A DNA stretch of 61,593 nucleotides, taken from IMG/VR virus record IMGVR_UViG_3300022074_000038, positions 1-61,593 of that record; one strand, written 5' to 3'. Shown here piece by piece: positions 26,357 through 34,096 of the stretch (positions within the stretch are counted from its first letter, which is position 1; every line of letters begins with the position of its first letter). The stretch comes from a virus. The notes under the pieces are model-generated. The model was not told the origin of the DNA. It ran no database searches and worked only from the letters and a program-made list of their open reading frames with translations. Both the position numbers and the translations under genes were made by a program.

Positions 26357-27918
26357 TAATATTCCACAGGTCTACGGTATGTAGGTTCATCATCCCACTC
26401 ATCTGTGGGTAATCTGATGAACCCGCCCTGCCTAAATCGCAACAACGCCATGACTGTAGAGTCAACAAGGTCATCGTTAGACATAAACGGGAACCCCGCC
26501 ACCTCTTCTATGACTTCCTCGGCCCAACGCTTGGCTGGTGCCCACACAAACCCGCTGGCGATGATGTCTGATACACTATTAAGGCGAGCCATTTTGTCTC
26601 CAGTACCCCTATGAGGTGTATATTCCTGTATTGGGAGGCCCATACGGCGCAATTCTTGGTATAAAGCTACGCCAGAGGACTTTTTCTCCACAATAAACGA
26701 GTCTGGCTCCCAAGTATTGTACTCTTCAAGCGCCATACCCTTTAATTCTGGAAATTCTAGGCGTTCTTTGATGCTATTTAGCAAAATTATGTGGTGTGCG
26801 TTCTCTTCTTCGTTAAAAAACACGCCCCAAGTCGTCAATGCGGTGTAATCGGCGCGATTATTCTTCTCTGCGGCAGCATCAAGCGACATAATTATGTATT
26901 CACAGTGGGGTGGGTCGTCTTTTGTCCATATTTGCCACCATTCCCGCTTAACAATCGACGCTTCTTCGGCTGTCGGCTGCTGTTGGTACTGCGAATTCCA
27001 CTGAAATGTAGGCATCGATGCTTTTGTGCGCAGCAATGCGGTCAAATCAAAGAACTCAGGCCATAACGGCTTCTGTGTCGGCTTACCATCAGAGTCCTCG
27101 CTATCCAAAATAGCGGGGAACTCTACAATTTCGTACTGATCTGACTCTGGATTCTTGACCATATCGGTCGTCACACGCCCCGTGAGGTCGTCCATGTGCC
27201 AACGAGTCTGAATTATTGCAACCCTACCGCCCGGCATAAGGCGAGTACGGGCACCGAAGGTGAACCACTCGTATGCTTTTTCAAACACAGAGAAGTTTCC
27301 GTTAATAACATCCTGCTCAGAATGAGGATCATCAACAAGCAGAAGATCAGCACCACGTCCCGCAAGTGCAGACCCAATACCACACGCATAATATTCTCCT
27401 CCGAAGTTTGTATTCCACCGCCCCGCAGACTTACTGTCCACCGCCAACGATACCTGCGGAAATATTTCTTTGTAGTCGTCTACCGATATCAAGTTTCTAA
27501 CCTTACGCCCAAAGTCCACAGCAAGATCGGTAGTGTGAGACACCATCATAACCTTCTTACCGGGATTGCGCCCCAAGAACCACGCAGGGAAGAAGATACT
27601 CACAAGCTGCGATTTACCATGTCGGGGTGGGATGTTGACACATATACGGTCTTTACCCCCCTGCTCAATGTCCATCAGCATGTCTGCGAGGATGCGGTGG
27701 TGCTTGCCAACCTTATAATCTGGCTGCATCCGCTTACAAAACTCTATTAGATCGTCTTTGGCGTTGTCGTTACGCTGCCTACTTGCCAACTCCTCAACAA
27801 TTTTATCTATCTCCCCTAGTTCTTGAGGATCAAATTTATCTAAATTTTCTAAAACCTGTTGTATATCTTCTAGGGAGAAATCCATACCTGCTGCAATCTC
27901 GGCAAGATTAGTCGTCAT
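26353..27918 (-). CDS. terL: Terminase large subunit
   Basis: A 521-residue packaging motor. ATPase: Walker A PPRHGKS at residues 97-103, Walker B LLLVDD at 192-197, coupling-type IIQTRWH at about 235-241. Nuclease: RNase H-like domain with D347 in YIIMSLDAAAE and acidic residues further on (DDLVDSTVMALLRF near the C terminus). It pumps DNA into the prohead through the portal and cuts the concatemer. It overlaps the small subunit gene by 11 bases. Confidence 0.92.
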   Translation of the reverse strand: MTTNLAEIAAGMDFSLEDIQQVLENLDKFDPQELGEIDKIVEELASRQRNDNAKDDLIEFCKRMQPDYKVGKHHRILADMLMDIEQGGKDRICVNIPPRHGKSQLVSIFFPAWFLGRNPGKKVMMVSHTTDLAVDFGRKVRNLISVDDYKEIFPQVSLAVDSKSAGRWNTNFGGEYYACGIGSALAGRGADLLLVDDPHSEQDVINGNFSVFEKAYEWFTFGARTRLMPGGRVAIIQTRWHMDDLTGRVTTDMVKNPESDQYEIVEFPAILDSEDSDGKPTQKPLWPEFFDLTALLRTKASMPTFQWNSQYQQQPTAEEASIVKREWWQIWTKDDPPHCEYIIMSLDAAAEKNNRADYTALTTWGVFFNEEENAHHIILLNSIKERLEFPELKGMALEEYNTWEPDSFIVEKKSSGVALYQELRRMGLPIQEYTPHRGTGDKMARLNSVSDIIASGFVWAPAKRWAEEVIEEVAGFPFMSNDDLVDSTVMALLRFRQGGFIRLPTDEWDDEPTYRRPVEYY

Positions 27919-28501
27919 CTAAACCTAACTCCTTGTCTACATTTATCGCACTGCCCTCAACTACGATAGCGTCTTCAACCGTGGGTTCAGGCTTCATTAA
28001 ACGAGTTAGTTTATCTCGCAACCTATCTTTAAGGTCATCTGTAGTCTGGTGGGTTATGGTAACTTCTGTTTTTTCAGCAAACAATCCTACATCACTGATC
28101 TTACCCAATAACTCCAAGGCACGTATACGCACCCGTGGGTCGGGGTTCTCTGTCTCCTCAATCAGTTTGTTTGTGACGAGGTGCCTTACCTGCGTAGCCG
28201 ATTTTACTACAGAATGACCAAAATCTTTCAAGATGCGATCTGTCATCAGCAGGGTGGCTGGGGTGAGGTGGGCTACCCGCTTAGGGGTTGCAGCCTTTGA
28301 AGTTTTATCTGGGTCTTCCGCGTAAGACACCGCCAGTGCAGCAGCCACATCCTTGTCTTCTTGGTTAGGTTTTATTTCTAATCCATTCTCGTGGAGTAGC
28401 TCTACCGTCCCAGCAGCGGCACTGGCTTTTACTGCGAGATCTTTAAGTTTGGGTGGGGTGCGTTGAGCGACCCCTTTTTCGGGTTCGATATGTATAGCCA
28501 T
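27908..28501 (-). CDS. terS: Terminase small subunit
   Basis: A 197-residue protein with a helical N-terminal half, then RVRIRALELLGKISDVGLFAEKTEV, the signature that often marks phage small terminase subunits, and an acidic C-terminal tail. It would recognise the packaging site and regulate TerL. It is the first gene of the minus-strand block, next to the divergent control region, with a promoter-like pair at 28555-28583. Confidence 0.75.
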   Translation of the reverse strand: MAIHIEPEKGVAQRTPPKLKDLAVKASAAAGTVELLHENGLEIKPNQEDKDVAAALAVSYAEDPDKTSKAATPKRVAHLTPATLLMTDRILKDFGHSVVKSATQVRHLVTNKLIEETENPDPRVRIRALELLGKISDVGLFAEKTEVTITHQTTDDLKDRLRDKLTRLMKPEPTVEDAIVVEGSAINVDKELGLDDD

Positions 28502-28554
28502 GTTCGCAACATAGTTAGATTTAATAGAAACGCAAAATATTTGTGCGGAATAGT

Positions 28555-28583
28555 ATTATATAGTTGCTGTGTGTGCGTGTCGT
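28555..28583 (-). promoter_or_regulatory. Putative late promoter upstream of terminase
   Basis: On the minus strand ACGACA (28583-28578) is followed after 17 bases by a perfect TATAAT (28560-28555), giving a leader of about 45 bases before the terS ATG at 28501. The -35 matches four of six consensus bases. Confidence 0.5.
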
Positions 28584-28629
28584 ACAGGGGGGGTCGGGGG
28601 TAGGTGGGGTTACGCCTAGCGTCAAAAAG

Positions 28630-28644
28630 GTAGTGGTTCACTAC
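28630..28644. repeat. Early dyad GTAGTG-N3-CACTAC, copy 1
   Basis: Perfect arms with spacer GTT. It lies in the divergent region between terS and the first plus-strand gene. A second, unrelated dyad (GTGA-CATA-TCAC, near 28693-28704) and a TATAAA box follow before the 28777 start. Confidence 0.8.
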
Positions 28645-28776
28645 ATTTTACAATTATCTACCATCTGGCGCGGCTGATACTAAGACACAAGGTGACATAT
28701 CACGTATAAAGCTCTTGTCAGGCGGCGATGGACGCCACTGATTAAACCTTAATCATGTTACATAGGAGAATATGAC

Positions 28777-29322
28777 ATGACACATACACCAAAACTGAAC
28801 GACGAACTAGGCAAGCAAATTTCAGCAGTCGCAAACCTTGCCCATAAAGACAATAAGGCAAAAGCCAAGTTGTTAGATCTATTCGTGGCAAGCAATTTTG
28901 CCAGTACTGATTTGATATCGCCGACCAGCGAGGGTTCAACAGCGTCTGTTGAAACATTCAATTGGGTCAAGAGCTGCATATTCGCGGGGTTCCCGAAAGG
29001 GGTTCAAGATTTACTTGAATTGTCAGCCAAAGCAGCGGGTGACAAATTAGTAGACGGGCAGAATAGAGCCTATTGGAAACGTCAGCCGAATAGCATAATC
29101 GGTAACATGCAAACGTCTCTGCGCAAACGTGAAGAGATTGATGCAGAGATAGCATCAGGCAAGCAGGGCGCGGATGCTAGAACACGTTCTAAGGAAGCCG
29201 TTGTTCGGGAAGCCCTTGAAGACTGCGTTAAGCGTATGCAAAAGGCTGAAACATTCCAGTCTGATATGGCAATGGATGACATGATCCAAATGTTGAATAC
29301 GCTAATAAAAGCTATTGGCTAA
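28777..29322 (+). CDS. Hypothetical first early protein
   Basis: A 181-residue soluble protein preceded by a good ribosome site (ATAGGAGAA). The N-terminal half is mixed (ISAVANLAHKDNKAKAKLLD) and the C-terminal half helical and charged (RTRSKEAVVREALEDCVKRMQKAE). I recognise no family. Its position as the first divergent plus-strand gene, followed by a terminator at 29567, makes it a separate short transcription unit and a candidate immediate-early host-takeover or regulatory protein. Confidence 0.7.
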   Translation: MTHTPKLNDELGKQISAVANLAHKDNKAKAKLLDLFVASNFASTDLISPTSEGSTASVETFNWVKSCIFAGFPKGVQDLLELSAKAAGDKLVDGQNRAYWKRQPNSIIGNMQTSLRKREEIDAEIASGKQGADARTRSKEAVVREALEDCVKRMQKAETFQSDMAMDDMIQMLNTLIKAIG

Positions 29323-29350
29323 TGCAGCACATCAGCAAGTATACGCTGGC

Positions 29351-29379
29351 ATTGATTGCGCGGGTTCCGCGCAATCAAT
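29351..29379. repeat. Perfect 13-bp inverted repeat
   Basis: ATTGATTGCGCGG (29351-29363), spacer GTT, CCGCGCAATCAAT (29367-29379). There is no U-run after it, so it is not a standard terminator. It lies between the 28777 gene and a short membrane-protein gene. Confidence 0.85.
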
Positions 29380-29425
29380 TGCTTAATAGTCGAAACTATC
29401 TTATCGATATTTATGGGATGGAAAC

Positions 29426-29560
29426 ATGGATAACATTGCTAGAATTAAATGCATCATACGAGAACAAGTTGAAGTATGGGGTTTCGCATACACAGTCTGG
29501 TTTTACATTGCGGCAACCGCCGCGATAACACTGTTCACACTGACAATACTTTTTATCTAA
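29426..29560 (+). CDS. 44-residue membrane peptide
   Basis: ATG at 29426 opens 44 codons ending in TAA at 29558-29560. The second half is a single hydrophobic helix (WFYIAATAAITLFTLTILFI) after a charged amphipathic start (MDNIARIKCIIREQVEVWGF). An intrinsic terminator begins 6 bases after the stop, as expected for the last gene of the unit. It is too short to classify; membrane location is likely. Confidence 0.6.
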   Translation: MDNIARIKCIIREQVEVWGFAYTVWFYIAATAAITLFTLTILFI

Positions 29561-29566
29561 CTTACC

Positions 29567-29597
29567 GCCCCGAGCCGAAAGGTTCGGGGCTTTTTTT
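29567..29597 (+). terminator. Intrinsic terminator of the first early unit
   Basis: GCCCCGAGCC (29567-29576), GAAA tetraloop, GGTTCGGGGC (29581-29590), then TTTTTTT (29591-29597). The ten-pair stem has one G-U wobble. Confidence 0.92.
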
Positions 29598-29611
29598 GTG
29601 TCTTCATTTTG

Positions 29612-29661
29612 GTAGTAATTCACTACCCCATCGAAGCCAGTTCTCGAAGCAGCATTGCGTC
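29612..29661. repeat. 50-bp direct repeat, first copy, with early dyad copy 2
   Basis: It begins with GTAGTA-ATT-CACTAC (29612-29626, one mismatch in the left arm). The last 32 bases (29630-29661, beginning ATCGAAGCCAGTTCTCG) are identical to 29759-29790. It is in a gene-free stretch after the terminator. Confidence 0.85.
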
Positions 29662-29740
29662 CTAGCCGACCAGTTGGCCCCTTCTGTTCCACACCACACA
29701 AAAAGAAGTTGGCGTGTCATATACAACAGTCTGGAAAAGA

Positions 29741-29790
29741 GTAGTGATCCACTACCTTATCGAAGCCAGTTCTCGAAGCAGCATTGCGTC
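29741..29790. repeat. 50-bp direct repeat, second copy, with early dyad copy 3
   Basis: It begins with GTAGTG-ATC-CACTAC (29741-29755, perfect arms). Spacing to the first copy is 129 bases. A related core, TCGATGCCAGTTCT, recurs at 37103-37116, again downstream of a dyad copy (37061). Confidence 0.85.
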
Positions 29791-29795
29791 TTTTG

Positions 29796-30100
29796 TAATG
29801 TTCGCAAAGAAGTTCCCTAATGTTCGTTTTTGCATAAAAATAAGTTATTGATTTTATTATAATGTTCCTAATGTTCCTAATGTTCGCAATTTAAAAAGAT
29901 ACACTTCATACGCGACCCCCTCTTTATTGAGATTGTTCGGCTCGCAAATACAATCCTACCCCCCCTTCATAACCCAAGAACAAAAGAACTTTAGAACATT
30001 ACTTTACAATCAAATACTTACAGCCACCACTAAACGAACATTAACGAACATTACTCTAGCGCCAGTATTGTAGTGAAACACTACCATAAAACGAACAATA
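29796..30100. repeat. TAATGTTCG iterons in both orientations, candidate replication origin
   Basis: Forward copies of TAATGTTCG/C start at 29796, 29818, 29860, 29869 and 29878; the last three are head-to-tail without spacers. Reverse copies (CGAACATTA, some with one mismatch) start at 29993, 30035, 30045 and 30092. The stretch between is AT-rich with no convincing gene. Clustered iterons beside an AT-rich tract are typical of origins or of repressor arrays. Gene-free sequence runs from 29561 to 30258. Confidence 0.6.
30070..30084. repeat. Early dyad GTAGTG-N3-CACTAC, copy 4
   Basis: Perfect arms, spacer AAA. It lies among the reverse iterons, 55 bases upstream of the -35 box of the main early promoter. 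Confidence 0.85.
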
Positions 30101-30138
30101 TATACCCACGTCAGAAAACAAACTATACATCAGAAAGC

Positions 30139-30167
30139 TTGACATTTACCATCTTATGTGATATTAT
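30139..30167 (+). promoter_or_regulatory. Main early promoter (consensus sigma-70 type)
   Basis: TTGACA (30139-30144) is followed after exactly 17 bases by TATTAT (30162-30167). Transcription would start near 30174 and run through the long plus-strand operon. A dyad copy lies upstream (30070) and another in the leader (30224). Confidence 0.75.
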
Positions 30168-30175
30168 ACATATAA

Positions 30176-30195
30176 GTTGTCAGGAGACTGACAAC
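30176..30195 (+). promoter_or_regulatory. 5' leader hairpin of the main early transcript
   Basis: GTTGTCAG, GAGA tetraloop, CTGACAAC form a perfect 8-bp stem almost at the predicted 5' end of the mRNA. Such 5' stems often protect transcripts from decay; that role is inferred. Confidence 0.65.
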
Positions 30196-30223
30196 GACAC
30201 GGCAACCCTGCCTCAACAAAAGT

Positions 30224-30238
30224 GTAGTGAAACACTAC
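30224..30238. repeat. Early dyad GTAGTG-N3-CACTAC, copy 5
   Basis: Perfect arms, spacer AAA, in the leader of the early transcript, 20 bases before the first start codon (30259). Confidence 0.85.
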
Positions 30239-30258
30239 CGAAAACAATGGAGAACAGC

Positions 30259-30414
30259 ATGTGGTATGAGATTGTGCATCGCGTGAACTGGTACACTACC
30301 GACAGATATACTGTCTGGCTAAAGACAAAGGATGATGTCTGGCCCCTTTTAGATCATCTAGAAATCAACGAGTGCCTGATGCACGAGTACAATGGAGAAC
30401 AACATGGCACGTAA
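30259..30414 (+). CDS. Small early protein, 51 residues
   Basis: ATG at 30259 follows the ribosome site ATGGAGAACAGC that recurs before many early genes. The protein (MWYEIVHRVNWYTTDRYTVW...) is aromatic-rich and acidic at its end. No family is recognised. The stop overlaps the start of the zinc-ribbon gene (30404) by 11 bases. Confidence 0.6.
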   Translation: MWYEIVHRVNWYTTDRYTVWLKTKDDVWPLLDHLEINECLMHEYNGEQHGT

Positions 30415-30619
30415 GAAAGCAATCTGTGCCTTGTGTGGCGAAGCATACGACCAACGCCGCCGCGAACTTGGCATTAACTTTTGTCTCGACTGCGGTGACA
30501 TCCGCGCCGAGCAACAACGTGCGTCATGGTGCATCGCACCTATCGCGCACAAGCAAGGGGCAACCCTTGTGACAAACCGCAACGACCTCAAAGGTCTAAA
30601 CAAATATGTTGGAGAATAA
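30404..30619 (+). CDS. Small zinc-ribbon protein
   Basis: 71 residues with two CxxC pairs, C8-x-x-C11 and C27-x-x-C30 (CALCGEAYDQRRRELGINF then CLDC), a probable zinc ribbon. The start is chosen at 30404 because of the ATGGAGAACAAC ribosome site just before it; an in-frame ATG at 30392 lies within that site. It may bind nucleic acid or host polymerase; no function is known to me. Confidence 0.7.
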   Translation: MARKKAICALCGEAYDQRRRELGINFCLDCGDIRAEQQRASWCIAPIAHKQGATLVTNRNDLKGLNKYVGE

Positions 30620-30621
30620 TC

Positions 30622-31554
30622 ATGGTCATGGTACCCGCACTTGATAATATACAAACAATTAACCGTAGTGAAACACTACACAATGTGCTTGCACCAACGC
30701 TTGCATCGTCTGCAATGCTTATTGAGTTGAACATCTCACATTGGATTGGCAGCAAGAAAGACAAGCGCGCCTCTGATGAAGTCGCGCATAGCAACAACGC
30801 TATCAAAGGTTCTGTACGTGCGATCAAAGATCTACTGCACGACAACGCCGACCTGCGAGCCGTTACACGTCATGTGTCGGCAACTCGTGACATGCATTCT
30901 CACATGACATTGCCGTGGTCAAACTCTGGTTTACGTCTGGTATCGACAGCGCAGTACTTCAAGTACAACCAAGCCATGACCGAGATGCAAAACGAGTTTG
31001 AGCGTCTAGTCTCCGCAGTGCTTACCAATTACAACGATGCCGTGATTGATATGCAGTTGAAGCTTGGGCACTTGTTCTCACATGATGATTACCCCACGCT
31101 CGAAGAGCTGACACGTAAGTTTCGTTTCAAGCTATCGTACATGCCGTTACCTGATTCGGGTGACTTCCGTGTGGATATTGGCAATGAAGCGTTGGCTGAG
31201 ATGAAACAAAAATACGAAGAATTTTACACCGAGCAGTACGAGCGAGCAATGAATGACGTGTGGACACGTCTACACAAGTACCTTCAAAAGATGTCTGAGC
31301 GTCTCGACTACAAAGAACATGAGAAGAAGAAGATCTTTCGTGACACTTTGGTTGGTAACGTCAACGAGATGATCGAACTATTGCGCGGATGCAATGTAAC
31401 AAATTCTGTCCAGATGAGAGCGATGGCTGACAATCTGGAAGAAGCCATGTCGGGTGTAACGCCCGATGCCTTGCGTGAGGACAGTACGTTCCGCGCCGAA
31501 ACCAAAGCAGCGGTGGACAAAGCAATCTCCGCGCTTCCTAGCCTAGATATATAA
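30622..31554 (+). CDS. DUF3150-family protein
   Basis: 310 residues. The N-terminal pattern LNISHWIGSKKDKRASDEVAHSN (about residues 33-55) and TLPWSNSGLRLV match DUF3150 (named from memory), a family usually encoded next to MoxR/CobS-like ATPases and VWA proteins, as here. The rest is largely helical and charged. Function is unknown; it may be the third component of an AAA-VWA machine. Start chosen at 30622, after GGAGAATAATC. A dyad copy lies within codons 15-20. Confidence 0.75.
   Translation: MVMVPALDNIQTINRSETLHNVLAPTLASSAMLIELNISHWIGSKKDKRASDEVAHSNNAIKGSVRAIKDLLHDNADLRAVTRHVSATRDMHSHMTLPWSNSGLRLVSTAQYFKYNQAMTEMQNEFERLVSAVLTNYNDAVIDMQLKLGHLFSHDDYPTLEELTRKFRFKLSYMPLPDSGDFRVDIGNEALAEMKQKYEEFYTEQYERAMNDVWTRLHKYLQKMSERLDYKEHEKKKIFRDTLVGNVNEMIELLRGCNVTNSVQMRAMADNLEEAMSGVTPDALREDSTFRAETKAAVDKAISALPSLDI
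30665..30679. repeat. Early dyad GTAGTG-N3-CACTAC, copy 6
   Basis: Perfect arms, spacer AAA, inside the DUF3150 gene, where it encodes S-E-T-L. Confidence 0.85.
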
Positions 31555-31565
31555 TGGAGAAAACT

Positions 31566-31718
31566 ATGGGCATTTTTAACGTAGAAATCAAATCAACCCC
31601 TGACGCCAGAGTGCAAGAAGTACGCACAATAATGAGTGAGCAGTTGGGATTTAACTTAACAAAAGAGCAGGCGGTTGAACGTCTGTGCAATTTGTATCTT
31701 GCAGAAGCTAAGAAGTAG
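31566..31718 (+). CDS. Small early protein, 50 residues
   Basis: ATG at 31566 after the typical TAATGGAGAAAACT ribosome site; TAG at 31716-31718, 11 bases before the MoxR gene. The sequence (MGIFNVEIKSTPDARVQEVR..., ending YLAEAKK) is a strand followed by two helices with an even spread of charge, consistent with a small folded protein. No family recognised. Confidence 0.6.
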   Translation: MGIFNVEIKSTPDARVQEVRTIMSEQLGFNLTKEQAVERLCNLYLAEAKK

Positions 31719-31729
31719 GAGAACACAAA

Positions 31730-32824
31730 ATGACTAATCAAGCACAAAATATGTACGCACTACCACTCGACAAATGCGTGGAACTTATCAAGGCAATCGG
31801 TAAAAAGCGTACTGTCTTAATGCAGGGTGATATGGGTAACGGTAAATCATCAACCCTAAAGACGTTGCAGCAAGAACTGCCAACACATATCGGCGTGTAC
31901 TTTGACTGCACTACAAAAGATCTTGGCGATCTGATGATCCCAAACATGAACTCAGTCGAGACTGAGGGCTGTGTGAGGATGGCACCCAACGAAGAACTAG
32001 GTGTGCATTACAACAAACCGATCATCTTGATGGTTGACGAGTTTGGTAAAGCCAATCCTGCTGTCAAGTTGGGCATGTTGCGTCTGATGCTAGAGCGTAA
32101 AATTGGTAGTGTTTCACTACACCCCGACAGCATTATCTTTGCAACGACTAACAAGGGGAGCGAGGGAGTTGGCGACTTGTTGCCACCTCATGCACGTAAC
32201 CGCATAACGGTTGTGCAGGTTCGCAAGACTGACCACATGGAGTTGATTGAGTTTGGTATCAACGATGGTTGGGATCACACGTTGCTTGGTTGGATCAGAG
32301 ACAATCCGCATCTGTTGCAACCATTTGAGGACGTGAAAGATCCTGACGAGAACCCATACATCTTCCATCCAAAATCACAACGTGCGGCGTTCATCACACC
32401 AAGATCTCTACATGCGTCATCTGACATACTGTTGGCCCGGGAACATCTGGATGACCAAACGCTTGTCGCTGCTCTCATGGGTACGATTGGTGATCGCGGT
32501 GCAATGGATCTGATGGCGTTCGTGAAGATCGCCGATCAGCTACCAAGCTTGCAGTCTATCAAGGATGATCCGAAGAACGCTAAAGTACCCGACAGCGCCG
32601 CAGCCATCTGTATGGTTGTGTACAGAACTCTGTCTGCGTTGGAGAAAGAATGGATTAACGCTTGGATGGATTATTTGCCACGACTGAACCCCGAGGCGCA
32701 AGCGATGTTTGCTAACGGTGTTCGTTCAGCGAAGTACAGTAAGCAGTCAATGGTTATGACTAACAAGAAGTTTACAGACTGGGCTATGGAGAACAGTCAT
32801 CTGTACACAGCGGATAAAGTATAA
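31730..32824 (+). CDS. MoxR/CobS-like AAA+ ATPase
   Basis: 364 residues with Walker A GDMGNGKS at 33-40, Walker B ILMVDEF at 99-105, and sensor-type ATTNKG in IIFATTNKGSEG followed by PPHARNRI. MoxR and CobS-type ATPases work with VWA partners to remodel or load metals into target proteins; the next gene encodes such a VWA protein. The phage target is unknown. A dyad copy lies inside the gene at 32106. Confidence 0.85.
   Translation: MTNQAQNMYALPLDKCVELIKAIGKKRTVLMQGDMGNGKSSTLKTLQQELPTHIGVYFDCTTKDLGDLMIPNMNSVETEGCVRMAPNEELGVHYNKPIILMVDEFGKANPAVKLGMLRLMLERKIGSVSLHPDSIIFATTNKGSEGVGDLLPPHARNRITVVQVRKTDHMELIEFGINDGWDHTLLGWIRDNPHLLQPFEDVKDPDENPYIFHPKSQRAAFITPRSLHASSDILLAREHLDDQTLVAALMGTIGDRGAMDLMAFVKIADQLPSLQSIKDDPKNAKVPDSAAAICMVVYRTLSALEKEWINAWMDYLPRLNPEAQAMFANGVRSAKYSKQSMVMTNKKFTDWAMENSHLYTADKV
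32106..32120. repeat. Early dyad GTAGTG-N3-CACTAC, copy 7
   Basis: Perfect arms, spacer TTT, inside the MoxR gene, where it encodes S-V-S-L in the same reading frame as copy 6. Confidence 0.85.
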
Positions 32825-32836
32825 GGAGAATAACTA

Positions 32837-34096
32837 ATGTTTATGCAAAATCTAACAGAGGAGCAACGACTGGACAAAGCGGTCGTTGCTATTATGGGCC
32901 ACAAAAAATACGTGGCTCTAGCACCAGTGCTTATGGTTGGTAAGCGCATTATTGTAGACGATCCTAGTGTGCCCACCGCATGTACTAATGGACGTGACGA
33001 GTGGTATGGACGTGAGTTTGTTAAGAAGCTTAACGACGCAGAACTACGTTTTCTTGTGCTTCACGAGGTGTGGCACAAGTTGTACAAACATCTTATCATA
33101 TGGCTTCATCTGTACGAAGAAAATCCATTTCTCGCAAACTGTGCAAATGACTTTGTGAGTAACCTTCAGATTGTTGACGAAAACCAAGATGGGTTTGCGA
33201 CTATGACAGGTGAGTTGGAGAAGGGTTGTTACGACGAGAAATATCGTGGCATGGACAGCGCACAGGTCTACAACTTGTTGTGTCAAGACTTACCAACCCC
33301 ACCTCCGCCGCCGCGTGGAATACCTAACGACAGCGGTGAAGATGGCGCAGGCGCTAATCAAGGTAGTGAAACACTACCAAACGGACAGTCACCATTTGAC
33401 ACTCACGACTGGGAAGGAGCGAAGGAATTAACGCCTGAAGAAAAACGTGCATTGGGGCGCGAACTTGACGAGGCAATTCGTCAAGGCGCACTAATTGCGG
33501 GTAAGATGGGTAGCGGCGGTGCGCGTGATTTCAGCGAATTGTTGGAAGCACAAGTTGATTGGCGCGAAGCGTTACGCGATTTTATATCTGATACATGCAC
33601 AGGCAAAGACTATAGTACATACCGCAAGCCTAATCGTAGGTTCCTGTCACTAGGTATCTACATGCCAAGCGGCGTCACCGAAACTGTTGGAGAACTGGTG
33701 TTAGCTGTTGATACGTCTGGTTCGATTGGGCAGCGTGAGATTACGCAATTTCTATCTGAAATAAAATCTATCTGCGACACGGTACAACCTGACGGGGTGA
33801 GGCTTCTTTATTGGGACACAAAGATATGTCGTGACGAGAAGTACGATAAAGAAGATTTGAAAACTATCGTGGAGTCAACCAAACCAGAAGGTGGCGGGGG
33901 CACAAATGTTAGATGTGTCACCGAGTACATTCGTGACGAAGCTATCAACGCGCAGGCATGTATCGTTCTAACCGATGGTGATTTGTATAACGGTTGGGGC
34001 GAGTGGAGTATGCCTGTGCTTTGGTGCGTCATGGACAACAGCAGCAAGACCGCAGACGTAGGTAAAACAATTCACATTAACTCAAGGGATATGTAA
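32837..34096 (+). CDS. VWA-domain protein with metallopeptidase-like N terminus (DUF2201-like)
   Basis: 419 residues. The N-terminal half has H76-E-V-W-H80, a zincin-type HExxH motif, in FLVLHEVWHKLYKH. The C-terminal half is a von Willebrand A domain with a MIDAS motif D292-T-S-G-S296, GGGGTNV and VLTDGDL. A Pro/Asn-rich linker (PTPPPPPRG) separates them. The fusion matches DUF2201-type proteins that pair with MoxR ATPases. It probably acts with the two preceding proteins. A dyad copy lies in the linker at 33363. Confidence 0.85.
   Translation: MFMQNLTEEQRLDKAVVAIMGHKKYVALAPVLMVGKRIIVDDPSVPTACTNGRDEWYGREFVKKLNDAELRFLVLHEVWHKLYKHLIIWLHLYEENPFLANCANDFVSNLQIVDENQDGFATMTGELEKGCYDEKYRGMDSAQVYNLLCQDLPTPPPPPRGIPNDSGEDGAGANQGSETLPNGQSPFDTHDWEGAKELTPEEKRALGRELDEAIRQGALIAGKMGSGGARDFSELLEAQVDWREALRDFISDTCTGKDYSTYRKPNRRFLSLGIYMPSGVTETVGELVLAVDTSGSIGQREITQFLSEIKSICDTVQPDGVRLLYWDTKICRDEKYDKEDLKTIVESTKPEGGGGTNVRCVTEYIRDEAINAQACIVLTDGDLYNGWGEWSMPVLWCVMDNSSKTADVGKTIHINSRDM
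33363..33377. repeat. Early dyad GTAGTG-N3-CACTAC, copy 8
   Basis: Perfect arms, spacer AAA, in the linker region of the VWA gene; it encodes S-E-T-L, in the same frame as copy 6. Confidence 0.85.

Noticed and set aside
29322-29528. 68-codon frame with TAATG coupling after the 28777 gene
   Set aside because: It overlaps the 13-bp inverted repeat and most of a better candidate, the 44-residue membrane peptide in another frame; the product looks unstructured.
29476-29820. 114-codon frame across the terminator and direct repeats
   Set aside because: It runs through an intrinsic terminator and repeated DNA and has no ribosome site.
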